A DNA stretch of 64,000 bases. Source: Rhizophagus irregularis (Eukaryota; Glomeromycota; Glomeromycetes; Glomerales; Glomeraceae). Below are positions 35,881-47,811 of the stretch, one piece after another; position 1 is the stretch's first letter, and each line of letters starts with the position of its first letter. A program made the position numbers and the translations under genes. Where the stretch lies: NCBI RefSeq assembly GCF_026210795.1, contig NC_089438.1, forward strand, positions 1,447,501 through 1,511,500, written 5' to 3'. A model generated the notes under the pieces. That model saw only the letters and a program-made list of their open reading frames with translations, ran no database searches and was not told the DNA's origin.

Positions 35881-36318
35881 CAAAGATAGAACAAATATCT
35901 GCAATATCAAATTATGAAAAAAAGCTTTTTATAAATTGAATTATGATTGTATCATACCAATATACAGTATTTTAGGACAATTTGTTGGTGAGATTATAAA
36001 AATCAATAAAAAAAACCTAAAAAAATGTTTGTCAGTTATTCATATTAATAGAAAAATTCACTTGTAATTTAAAATTTTAACGCTTCAAATATACAAAATA
36101 TTAATATAAATATCGTATTATTATCATATAAAAATTAATAATTTATCAGATATTTGATAATTTGTCAATATGAGTTTAAAAAATCATTTATAATTATGTG
36201 AATATTAATTGCTTATTGGCTACTGATATGTATTTGATTTTTAAAATAATCTGCTAGTAGCATATCAGTTTATAATATTTTTCTGATTTTATCTGATATG
36301 CCACAACCTGATACCTTA
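35881..36318. other. AT-rich intergenic region
   Basis: Nothing recognisable is seen. Confidence 0.35.
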
Positions 36319-36590
36319 TCATTCAACCAGTATAAACTTCTTAGATTTGGATTTTTTTTTACTATTCTTGCTATTCTTTTTTAGTTGGTGGCCTTCATCA
36401 TTCTTATCGTTGAAAGAAACAATCTCAGTAGATTTATTAGAAGCTTTAATAGATGATAATTTTTTAGACTTTTTGGACATTTTGAATTTCTTTTTATTTA
36501 ATTAATGATCTTTTTTACCGCTCTCATCATCAAAAGAAACAAATCTAATGGGTTTGTTAGAATCTTTAATAGATGATGATGTATTTATAA
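36319..36590 (-). pseudogene. Lys/Ser-rich short ORF with internal duplication
   Basis: The minus-strand ORF 36480-36319 encodes 53 residues, very rich in Lys and Ser (MSKKSKKLSSIKASNKSTEI...). Immediately upstream, 36490-36590 encodes a second copy of the same motif (SSIKDSNKPIRFVSFDDESG), ending in a stop. The unit was therefore duplicated in tandem and probably belongs to a decayed exon. No function can be given. Confidence 0.35.
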
Positions 36591-36670
36591 TATTTATAAT
36601 AATTATAATATTTATAATATTTAATTTACTTAATTTTTAATATATTTAGATAACTTTTTCTTTTTTTTTA

Positions 36671-36859
36671 TAAGGGAAGTGACACATATGACATAATTAT
36701 TAGAGGGAGGGAAGGGGATAATTAAAATCTAACGTTACATTTATTCTATTTATATAAATTGTATAATTAAATTTAATTGGTTATTAAATCTAACAAGGGG
36801 GGAAGGGAGGTAGAATTCATAGTAAAATGAATATGACGTAATATGTGTCACTTCCCTAA
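36671..36859. mobile_element. MITE, AGTGACA family (short)
   Basis: Inverted ends taagggaagtgacacatatg and its counterpart atatgtgtcacttcccta, with TA at the junctions. The family is related by its ends to the element at 37059. Confidence 0.8.
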
Positions 36860-37058
36860 ATAATTTTATTTATCATCTCTAATAATTTCTTGAAATAACT
36901 ATCTTCAGTTCATTTAGTGTAATATGTAAATCATATGTTTGTATATATTTTTATTAAAATATCATGATAAATAATTATTACAATAATTAATTAATTAATA
37001 ATAATATACAAAAAATTAGTATAAAGATATAATTAATAAAGAATTTTTTGCAGTAATA

Positions 37059-37469
37059 TTAGGGCAGTGACATTTATTACGTAATATTTTAGGGGTGGAA
37101 GGGTATTTAAAGGTCATATAACATATAAGTGTAACGTAAGATTTTTCATATTACATGGGGGATGGGGTAAGGTTCGTCCTAAACCTCCTCAAAATCCTAC
37201 GATTAGTTTCGTCAAAATTTTACTATAGATTTATTATAGTTTCGGCAGAGTTTCAGCAGTTTCGGCATTTATAATAAGTTTCGGCAGTTTCGCCTTTCTC
37301 CAAAGTTTCGCCAGTTTTTTAATATAACTTTAATATAGTTTCGGCAGAATTTCACTTTTCGGCAAAACGCCATCTTGCCTAAACCCCTAGGTTTCGGCAA
37401 GCAACCTTAGGGTGGGGGAGTATGGGCTTATAGTAAATGGATATTACGTAATAAATGTCACTGCCCTAA
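37059..37469. mobile_element. MITE, AGTGACA family with TA duplication
   Basis: Perfect inverted ends, ttagggcagtgacatttatt with acgtaatat following, are mirrored at 37440-37469. The dinucleotide TA flanks both ends (37057-37058, 37470-37471), as in Tc1/mariner elements. An inner segment of about 220 bases with a recurring tttcggca motif looks like a second, nested insertion. Confidence 0.88.
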
Positions 37470-39170
37470 TACAAATTAACATCTAGCCCAATGTTTCTTA
37501 ATTGAATATAAAATATTTTTTAAATATGATGTAACTTCTAAAAAGTTCATATATAAAGAAATAAATTGTATTTTAAAAATTTCTTTAAATTATATATTGT
37601 GACAAATAAATAAAATCATTTTCAAATGCAATAAATTGGAAATAAAGTAAGTATATTAGATTCTTTTTAATATTCAAAGTTATATAAAAAATACAATGTA
37701 AATATTGTGTTATTGAAAAAACAGATTTCAGTACATTTAAATTAAAAAATTTGACAGAATGTTAGAAATATAATATTTATAAAATAATGAAATATTTTGA
37801 AGAAACAAAGTAGCTTTACTTACTTCTTTTAATGTTAATAAAGATGAAAAAAAGTTATTAAAAAAAAATATTCAAAATAAAAAGAAAAAGAAAAAATTTA
37901 TGTCAATCATATAATCATATATTAGAATAACATTTAATAAAATTATCAGTGGTGATTTAAACAAAATATCTTTTTTTATAAATTTGCAATTAATATTAAA
38001 TTTACTTATTATATAGTTTATATTTTGGTTTTTATAAATTTAATTAAATTTAATTTAAACTTATAATTAAGGTTTGGCAAATTAAACTAAATTTAAAAAT
38101 TTTATATTTTTAAGCTTTTATAAATTATATTGATATTTATAAAAGTTTACTTGTTTTTTTTTTAATATTATGCAAATAATTAATTTGTCAATTTTTAATA
38201 GTGTATAATTAATAAAAAATAATTGTTAATTATAGTGATAAATAATATATTATATTACTCCAAAAATTAGTTTATTGTGTTAGTTATATAAAAAAATATA
38301 ACTAAACTGTAAAACTTAATTAAATTTATAGTCTATATTATTACAAATATAATTGATATTTAGCTGATAAAAAAAGGTATCAATTATTTAACCATTAACA
38401 AAAAATATCCATTCAGTAATTGTAAAAAGTAAAATATGGCTCATTTAATTATTTATCTTGATAAGATGGGTTGAATGATAGTAGCTAGTTTTATATTTCT
38501 ATATATAATAGATGAAATATTCAATAAAGTGGTATTTTTATTTATATTTATTATGCTGTTTTACATTTTGTTAAATATCTTGCTATCTATAATATACAGA
38601 AATGTGAAAATGTTTGTTTTAATTTTATTAGATAATAATTATTCAATATACAGTATATTTGATCTTGCTGATTTCTAAAAAGATTGGTTTTTCATTGGAA
38701 TTTTTTAAATTTTTTTAAACTATATTTGAATTTTTTTAATAAAATTATAATTTAGGTTTTAGCAAATTAGGTTAAATTTAAATATGGATAATTTGATTTT
38801 AGCAGATTATATCAATTTTAAAAAGAGCAAAAAACTTTTTTTACACTGATCAATTATGACCTATATATTAAATGTACGGGATCCTTTTGTTATATTGGTA
38901 TAAATGATTTATTTTAGAATAATATACATAAAATTAATGCAACAATGTATGTATTTTATCAATCATAAAACTAAGCTAAAATTACTGTGAAGGACTAAAA
39001 TATATTACATTTTACACTAAATGATAATACGAAATATAAGCATTTTCTATTTAATTTTTAGCATTAGCAAACAAGAACACTTATTGATGAAAATTAAATT
39101 CCAAATTCTCCTCGTACTGCATACTGAATTAAAAAAAAGTCCCAAATCAAATCCATGGATCATTGCTGCT
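37470..39170. other. Very AT-rich gene desert
   Basis: No gene is seen. One ORF (38475-38678) is pure low-complexity hydrophobic translation and is rejected. Confidence 0.45.
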
Positions 39171-39179
39171 GTAAGGAGT

Positions 39180-40378
39180 TGAAGAGGATCTCTCTATCGA
39201 AAAGTTCAGTGTCCGGGATGTTCATAATATACTGTATGTTCCAATACTAGTCGTATTTCAAGCAGGATAATTATTGCCAGAAATTGAGCCAGAGAGTCCA
39301 ACTCCAGTAATGTTATATAAAGGAACACCCTTGGTATTGGTAATATAGTTTAGGGTTATTCTCTGTGGACTTGCTGTTCCAATCAACTGGAATCAGCGGA
39401 GTCAGCTTGTTTGTAGGTATTTTGCGGTAATTAAAACCTCAGTATTGTCAATCTTAGGTTGGAAAATTTTAATTACCAATACAATTTGGACTGTTGTATA
39501 CGGAGATAATATTCATGTTAGGGAAGTGAATTCCTTCTTCCTGACTTTGGCCTTGTTGATCATTCATGATCAAGAAACTTGTTCCCTAGAGTAAACTAAC
39601 AGAAAATAAGGAGCCACTTTTCGGTGGAGATCAGGAAGACTTGGTGTTGCTGACTTCGATAACCATTGATGGATATGGATTTCCAAAGTTATCTGCCGCT
39701 GCACCTGGTAGTGGCAGATTTTGTTCTATAGGTCGGACCCAAGAATCAGGCTTCAATGAAAATTTTGCGCCCAGAATAAGAGTTGTATGAGTTCCATACT
39801 TCAAATTTTGATGATACCAAGCATATAATTCACCCATGATAGTTGCCGTTGCTGGTTGAATCTGGTAGTGAAACAATTATATGAATATGCTCTTCAGTTG
39901 GTATGACAGGAAAGTATTCAAAATCTTTTTTGTTGCAACAGGCCATGCAGTGAAAATATTTCTCAATTTATTGCTATTATCATCAGAAATTTAAACTTTC
40001 CATAATTTAAGCTTGTCTGCATAGCAAAGTCTCGACCTAATGTGGTAATTCAGATACTTCATATGCTTTAATTGTACCGTCATCTAAACATATGCGAACT
40101 GGAAGGTTTGGGTCACAGTAACGATATTAAAGATAATTATCAATCGATACATTTGTTTTTAGAATGATTTCCCTTGATCCCGTGTATTCTTCTGACTCTA
40201 CTTGGGGTAAAGCAAGAAGATGGTTTTTAGCTAAATTAAAGTCTTTAGTGGTCACGTAAATTTTCTTTTTCTCAGATTGTGAAGATGAGTTGATGGTGTT
40301 AGTTTCTTTACGTGTATCTGTGGTCTGGTAAGCCTGAGAACTAGCCTGAGAACGAGTGTGAGATAAGGAGTATAACAA
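39180..40378 (-). pseudogene. Uma2-like nuclease-fold gene relic
   Basis: Minus-strand pieces appear in family order. There is a Ser/Thr-rich N-terminus ending SREIILKTNVSIDNYL, an ITGEL-like IMGELYAWYHQN block, LKPDSWVR (the PD of the PD-(D/E)xK site) and YPSMVIEVSNTKSS (the E-V block). After that comes a C-terminal beta domain with GVPLYNITGVGLSGSISG. This is the layout of Uma2/DUF820-type proteins that are multi-copy in Rhizophagus. Several stops and frame changes separate the pieces, so it is not expressed as one protein. Confidence 0.65.
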
Positions 40379-41124
40379 ACTGAATCCGAAAAGTGCACGT
40401 TAATATCAATAGACTTATCAGATAGAAAACTATAAACCTTACAACGTTAGAGCTCAATATATTTTTTTAAACGATCAAAAAAAGGTATGTATTTATAAAA
40501 AAAAAAAATTTATCAGCCAATTAATCTAGAGTTATCATGTGATAATGACTGATAAAAAAATAATTTTTTAAATTTTTTATTAATAAAGTTCTTTATCACA
40601 AAATTTATTTGAAAGTCATTGAAGTACATGTACATATTCACAAGTTTAATAAGTTTTGAAGTTTTGAACTATGATCCTTGTACTCGAATTTATAAATTCA
40701 TTTGATTAGATACGATACATTTTTCAACGAAAATATGATAAGACAATTCCGATACGTTTTATATGATCAATAGTGAGACGATATTATTTTTGAAACGAGT
40801 AGTAGTACATCAGTGGCGAAATTTCAGAATTTTTTACGGCTTCCCAATACTCAATATTAGAAGACTATTTTGAATTTCTATATCAATACTTTTTCAATTT
40901 ATAATTTTTATCACAAATAAAGATTTACTATATGTGTGCTTCAAATAAGATATCTCACTAATCTCTGCTTACCAACAAAAACTAGTTAAACCACTATTTA
41001 TTTTATATCCCAATAAAGAGTAAAAAAGGTAAATTTATTTATTATATTGTATATTTTACATTATTTACTATTTAATATATAATTACATCAGATTTACTAC
41101 AATAGATAATTGTATAATAGACAA
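40379..41124. other. Intergenic region
   Basis: No gene is seen. Confidence 0.35.
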
Positions 41125-41748
41125 TTATTCAAGACGTAACCGTTTCAAGGCACGGTTCTTATCTATAGTAATAGGTCTGTTCCTTTGTGTAGCACTAATA
41201 ATAAGATTCCCATCAGGTTGTACTTTAATATAACCATCTCCATAATTTTTCACAGGCCATTCAATATAAGGACCACAAATCTCTTTTTTTTTATCATTAT
41301 AACAAAAAATTGTTTTATTCTTTAACCTATTACCAATATTAATGGAAAGAGAGGTAATACGATGATCCTCTTGAAATTTTTTATTTCTTGGTTGAATTGT
41401 AGCAACTAATGAGGGATTACCATCACCTTCATAACCTGGATCATAAAAAATTTCAAATGGATAATCCAAATTGAATTCATCTAATTTAATTGTGGTCTCT
41501 TCTTCAATACGAATACGACAAAGCTTTTTTCCCCCATTTTCCGAATTAGTTAAAGCTCCATTTTCCGAATGATTTATTGTTCCATTTTCCGAATTAGTAG
41601 TTACTCTATTTTCCGAATTGATTACTACTTTGCTTTCCGAATTAGTTGCTATTCTACTTTCTGAATTAGTTACTCCTTCACTTTCAGAGTTTGTTACAAC
41701 TCTATTTTCCGAAATAAATTCTACGTTACTTTCAGATATTTCTGACAT
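41125..41748 (-). CDS. Hypothetical protein with TNSE octapeptide repeats
   Basis: An intronless 207-residue ORF. Residues 10-72 are about seven tandem copies of an eight-residue unit of the form TNSESxxx / NSENxxx. At DNA level this is a 24-base repeat containing ttccgaattagt. Residues 75-207 form a compact, charged, aromatic-containing domain (FNLDYPFEIFYDPGYEGDGN, IEWPVKNYGDGYIKVQPDGN) with no family I recognise. There is no signal peptide or membrane span. The C-terminus RALKRLRLE is basic. The balanced composition of the second half argues that it is a real gene. Confidence 0.7.
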   Translation of the reverse strand: MSEISESNVEFISENRVVTNSESEGVTNSESRIATNSESKVVINSENRVTTNSENGTINHSENGALTNSENGGKKLCRIRIEEETTIKLDEFNLDYPFEIFYDPGYEGDGNPSLVATIQPRNKKFQEDHRITSLSINIGNRLKNKTIFCYNDKKKEICGPYIEWPVKNYGDGYIKVQPDGNLIISATQRNRPITIDKNRALKRLRLE

Positions 41749-43138
41749 AATTTTTTTATTATTCGTAAACTAGCATATACTTTAAGCATACCACCCTTGT
41801 ATTTATAATAAAAATTTTAATAGGGCGTAAAAAACCAATAATCTAGAATTTTTTTGGAGACAATTATTTCTTGGTAGGAATAATTTCCGAATAAAGGTTT
41901 AATTAATCTACTTTTATGATGAAAGGAAAAAAACAAAATATATACAAAAATGGGAGAAAATAGTAAAGAAATTGTAAACAATAATATAAATAAATTTAAA
42001 AAGGTTTCAAAGATTACCAATAATATTTACGCAAAAAAAAAAAAGAAAATTCTAAAACTTCTTAAATAATTTGAAACAATATCAATGAAATAAATTTTTC
42101 AAAGTAAACCAACCAATTTGAATGGTTTTTTTTAAACCCGAATAAACTCGTATAAAGAAAATAATATGGATTATAAGAATATTTACGGGATTTACGGGAT
42201 TCTGAAGGTCATAAAAGAAAAAAAAGATCATCATTATTTTTATTAAATAACAAAATATGGCGCCATTACCTTTCAGCTGAAAACTGTACAAGATTTACAA
42301 TACATTAATTTTGAAATTATGTGGAACTTCCTCACGTGATGACAACCAATTAATTGCCAACCTTTTCTCAATTCCTTTTTTAAATTCTTTTCTCTGCAAA
42401 TTCTTTATCAAAATATGTATGAATATTAGTAAACCGAAATTCCGACTTCATAAAATATGTGACCTATTAAACTAGACCAAGTTAAATAATACTATTCAAA
42501 CCAATAATCTAAAATTGATCAAAAAAAAAGCCAATTGTCCAAATCAGGAAAAGTCATAAAATTATATTTGGTAAATTTGATTCATTTAACATCTACGTAA
42601 AATAGTTTGAAAGGGTCGGAACCACTTAATATAATTGTCCCGAAACGGCGAAGATCCAAGTTAAATTAATTTTAATTATTTAAACACGTGCTAATACCTA
42701 AATATGATGCAAATGGACTCCACCTTTGCGATTTTATAATGGGATCGTTATGGCGCAGGTCAAATTAAAGTATCATGAGGAGAGTCATACTCTAATATTT
42801 TGATGAGATATCAATTTCTATAATAGGTTAATCAGAATTAATAATACAAAGAAAACATTGTTCTAAGAAGGAGGAAAATTTTTAATGCCGAAATCTTTCA
42901 ATTATTAATAATATTTTCCCGAAAATTTGTCTTTCTCTGAACATACTTAGTAAAGTAATGTTGATGACAATGACGAAATTCATGAATTTTTATGGGAAAA
43001 TCTTTTAACCATGTGATGTTAAAATTTAAAATTTATAAGCGAAAATACAATATATATATTAAACATGGTAGCTTTATTAAAAAAAAACAAGGTTCGTCTT
43101 TTTTTTCCTCTCCTTTTTTGAATTATTGTTAATTAAAG
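41749..43138. other. Intergenic region
   Basis: No gene is supported; two minus-strand ORFs (41817-42291) are low-complexity. A GC-richer fragment at 42610-42770 (gggtcggaaccactt, ccgaaacggcgaagatcc) is unassigned. Confidence 0.35.
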
Positions 43139-45057
43139 ATGAATTACTTTAAAACGAGACCTAACTTTTTGTTAACATTAATAATAATAATCCTCATTAT
43201 TGTACCATTGATAAATTCCGAACACGTCAAACGTTTTGAACATGTCAAACGTTCAGAACATGAACATGATTCTGAACAAACAACTCATACTCATACACAT
43301 TCAGGAATAATTACAATTCCTCAAGTTAATGATCAAGATGAATTTTATATGGGAGTAGGAAAAAATCCATTTTGGTTAAAAGAACAAAATTTTATGTTAT
43401 GGTTTCATGTTATTAGTATGATAATATCATTTGGTACATTAATTCCTATAGGAATCGTATTAGGGTTCGCCAATTCAAAATCAATTTGGTATATAAATTT
43501 ACAAATTATTGGAATGTTAATAATAATTATGGGTTACTTTTTTGGTGTAATGTTTAATTCTTCAAAAAGTCAAGATATTTATCCTTCAAATTTTCATTCA
43601 AAATTTGGTTGGTTAATATTAATTATATTTTTTTTACAAATATTAATTGGTTTTATCAAATTCTTTTTTAATGATAAAAATGATAAAAATATTAAGGTTA
43701 AATATATAAATATTAGTTTAAGTAATAATGAATCAAATGATTCTTTAGTAACAAGTGTTGATAGTTCTTCTGCAGCATCACATGATATAGAATCATCATC
43801 CACTCATGATAATTCATTACTTGATTCAAATTATCCTTCAAATAATTTTCATACAAAAATTCGTTCAAAAATCCTTTCTATTTTACCTTCATCTTTATTA
43901 TCATCAAAAAAATTTTTTAAAATTTTTTATAATTTATTAAGTTTAATTTTAATACTTTTTATTTATACTCAATTTTTATTGGGTTTTATTACTTTATCTG
44001 ATACTTGTCATGGTGAATCTTTTGGAAATTGTTTGGCTCATTATGTTAAAGGTTCAATCTTCTTTTGGTTCGGTTTAGTAGCTTTCATTAGATATCTTGG
44101 ATTTTTTGAAAAATTTGGTTGGAATTGGAATTTATTACAAATAAGTTCTTTGGATAATTTTAATGATGAAAAGAATCAAAAAGGAAAAATTTCTTTTTCT
44201 TTATTAGAAAGTATTATCATATTTTCTTATGGTATATCAAATACTTTTTTAGAACATACTGGTAAAGATCCTTGGAATCATAGAGATATTCAACATGCCA
44301 CCCTAGCTTTCATGTGGTAAGTTCATCATTTGTTAAATTTGAAATGATTATTGCTCGAAATCTCGAAAAATCTAATGTTTCATTTATAATATATCTTTTT
44401 TTTTTTTTTAAAAGGTGGTGGGCAGGTTCATTAGGTATTATTCTAGAGAATAAAAAATTAAGAAAAATTTTATTCTCAAAATCAAAAATTCCAATAGCGA
44501 ATCCTATACCATCAATAATTTTTATAATAACAGCTATATCAATAAGTTCTCATCATCAAAGGACCGAATTTTCTTTAACTATACATAGACAATTTGGTGG
44601 TTTCTTATTATTAGCTGGTATTTCCAGATTATTTACTATAATAATCTTATATTTTACAAATATTATGAATAATAATAATAATAATAATTATAATTATAAT
44701 AATAGTTATATTTATAATGATAATAATAATGATGATAATAACAATATCAATAACAATAATAATAATAATAATAATTATAATAATAATTATAATAATAATT
44801 TCAATTCAAAATCTTCAACAAAATCTTTAACAATAATCCATCCTCCAACTGAATTAATCTCATCATTTTGTTTCGTTTCTTCAGGTATCACACTTATGTT
44901 ATCAAACAAATCTTTAACTTCCCTTTTTGATGAAGTTTATAATTTTGATGTTAATTTCGTTTTAAATTTAGTTATATCATTAACTTTTATTACACTTTCT
45001 TTTGTTACTTTATTATTATTCATTTATAAATATTCTTTAAAAAAAAATATGAATTAA
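43139..45057 (+). CDS. YTP1-like membrane protein
   Basis: Two exons, 43139-44316 and 44415-45057 (intron GTAAGT...AAAAG), give 606 residues. An N-terminal signal segment (LLTLIIIILIIVPLINS) is followed by a His-rich lumenal stretch (EHEHDSEQTTHTHTHSG). A DUF2427-like membrane block then begins FMLWFHVISMIISFG. The second half has the YTP1 signature LEHTGKDPWNHRDIQHATLAFMWWWAG (in part), HRQFGGFLLLAGISRLF and about four further membrane spans. A long Asn-rich loop lies near residues 475-530. YTP1 family members are fungal multi-pass proteins with some resemblance to mitochondrial electron-transport proteins; their role is not settled. Confidence 0.85.
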
Positions 45058-45811
45058 AAATAAAAAAATGTAAAAATTATTATTATTATCATTATTATTA
45101 GTTTAGTTTGTGGATAATTTTTTAATATTGTATATAAAAAAAATAAATGAATGAATGAAAACATTCGAATAAAAAATAAATGGATGCCCAAATATTCTTT
45201 TTTTTAAAAAGTGAACCGTGATACCAAAATTGGTGTAGCCTAAAAAAATATTATATAATGATTTCCAAATTTGGGAAGATTATAAAATTTGGGGAAAAAA
45301 TTATTAATTATTAATCAATAAATTTATCTATATTTGGAATACACCAAAAATGGGAGTAAAAAATATTCTCACATGATAATCCAAGGTCGCAGTATCCGAT
45401 TCAATATCATATGATAACTTCCCAAATAATAATAAAACCGGATTCAATAATCCGATCTTTGTTTATTTCCCATTCAGAAATTACCTTATTTATTTATTTA
45501 TTGTTATAATATAATTATGCGTAATGTATTTTTGGTTTATGAATTTAATTAATCGAAAAATGAATATTAATTGAGCTGAACGATTTAGAACGATTGAAAA
45601 AATAATTATTGATTTTCAATTTATTTAATTAAAAAAAAAAAAAATCCCCCCAACAAAATTAACCTCTTAAATTACTGTAATATTATTACTATTAATTCAT
45701 AAAAGATTTATTAAGTTCCCCTAAAGTAGTATTATATTTGTTCTATTTGTATTTTATATAGATATTAGAATCTGGTGCTATTCTATTTAGGATATATTGA
45801 ACAATAAATTT
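45058..45811. other. Intergenic region between convergent genes
   Basis: No gene is seen; it contains the 3' ends of the YTP1-like and UFD1 genes. Confidence 0.4.
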
Positions 45812-47391
45812 CTATTTTTTACTAGGACGTAACATTTGTCCTTCCCCTTTAAATGATGTTGGCTCATTTTCTTCTTGTTTATTGGCTCCCAATGGTACCA
45901 CTTTATATCCAAAGAACAATTTACCAAATGGTAAATTCAATGGTGCAGGGATATTAGAAATATGTCCATTTTTGTCATGTTCGCTATTTTCGATTTTCTC
46001 TTCCAATTTTGAACCAATTGTACTACTCTTTGAACTTGAAGCTTTTGATGATGATGATTTTACAGATTTCCCATTTAATCGTTGTCCGCTTCCTTGAAAT
46101 GCTGAAAATCCTTTTGTATCTTCAATGGATTCTTCTATATTTATCTTACTGGCCTATCGTTTAAAATAAATAACTGATTAATATGTTTTCAAGAAAAAGC
46201 ATAATATTAATTCATTCATATAATAAACTAACCATTGATTGCTTTGGTTGTGGTTTTTCCACGTAACCTACAGGAGGTGCAAAGTCAACCTAATCATTTA
46301 TTAAAAAAAAAAATTGTAAGATTTTACACGTTTAGAAATTAATTGATAGAATAAGAATTTTTTTTTTATCAATCTTTACCTCTAAATCTGTTTCAACAAT
46401 TGAAATACCACTATGAGAATCAATAGGCTTAACTTCTAAAACCATAATTTCATAAATTTTTTTATTATAATTTATTTGGATAACGTCTCTTTGTGTCAAA
46501 GTAGAAAAATTTCGAAGTGCATTTTCCAAACTAAATATAATAAATATATTAAAACATTTAAAAGATAACCTTTTTGTAAATTATTAAGAAAAATTAAATA
46601 TTTACACAGCTTTCGGATCGTTTATATCCAAGAAATCAGGAGATTGAGGTTGAATCTTTACAAAAGTTCCCAAAGGTAATGTTGTATTTTTTATTTCAAT
46701 CAAATCTCCTTCACTCAGTGACAATGTTAGCATCATCTATAATTATATTTGTTATTATACAAATTATCAATTAAATCACTAAAACAAAAGAGATCAATCA
46801 ATATTTCTTACCCAGTAAGGTAAATAGACACGACCTTCTTCAGCGATAAATTCAAGAACTCCAGCATGCGAATGTTGTTGATTACTTGTGTTACGTAATT
46901 CAAACAGCATAGGATACTGTATGTTCAAACTTGCTATATAACAAATAGGTAACAATCAATAAAATATATTCTCTTATAATAATAAATTTTAATTGAAATT
47001 TTCTTTAAAGCTTACCTAGTTTTGCCAACGCGCTAGGAGGTAAGATAACTAAATAAATAAAATTTCGTCAATTTTAAATATCAACTACTCATTCTTTTGC
47101 TTTCAATACAATACTTTACGATTTACTTACTTTTACCACCATAATTAATATTCTCTCTTTCATTTCCCTGCAACATAACTACTGGATAGCATCTATACGT
47201 CTCAGTAAAACTCACATTTGGATTGTGAAGCGTTGGCATACCAAATAATGCTTGTTCGAGATGCTGCTCAAAGTCTTCGAAACCTGCATACTATATACCA
47301 GTAAAAGAATAAGTTTCACTTGTTCCACTTAATATCTTTTTTTTTTTAAAAAAAAAATACATTTTATATTAAATAACGTGTACTTTACCAT
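45812..47391 (-). CDS. UFD1: Ubiquitin fusion degradation protein UFD1
   Basis: Eight exons (47391-47389, 47290-47131, 47048-47016, 46933-46812, 46736-46606, 46530-46380, 46289-46233, 46153-45812) join in phase to 332 residues. Diagnostic blocks are YRCYPVVMLQGNERENINYGGK, KIILPPSALAKL, YPMLFELRN, HAGVLEFIAEEGRVYLPYWM, LPLGTFVKIQPQSPDFLDI and FSAFQGSGQRL. UFD1 pairs with NPL4 as adaptor of the Cdc48/p97 ATPase, delivering ubiquitylated substrates to the proteasome. The first exon is the ATG alone (donor GTAAAG), and exon 3 is only 33 bases. Length matches the family. Confidence 0.93.
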
Positions 47392-47811
47392 TATAAATAA
47401 TTTAATCAAAAGAAAAAATTTTAAATAAATCAAAGGAAGAAAGAAAAAAAAATTTTGGGTTAAATATTAAAAATAACGAAAGGGTTATTCAGTTTAATTA
47501 TATATTAACTTATTGGGAGTACAAAATCGGATTGCAGCGTAATCCAAGTACGTAATCCTTCTATTCCATTTATCATTATAACGTTATACTACCGAATTGT
47601 ATATAATAGTATAATAGTATAATAGTGTAATCAGATTAACGTCACTCGTGAATCCGAACAATTATTAATAGTTAAATCATTTTTTTTTTTTAATTTTTAA
47701 AATTTTCATGTAAAAAAAACAATAATAAATATAGTTTGTAAACAATTGAATATATTGAATTTTTTATTGTTTCTTGTTTATTAATGCTGCATATTTAATT
47801 TAGTTTTTTTT
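47392..47811. other. Intergenic region
   Basis: The short spacer holds the UFD1 upstream region and the 3' end of the carrier gene. Short palindromic runs such as tataatagtataatagtata lie near 47600. Confidence 0.4.

Noticed and set aside
38475-38678. 67-residue plus-strand ORF in the AT-rich desert
   Set aside because: Low-complexity translation with no splice or leader context.
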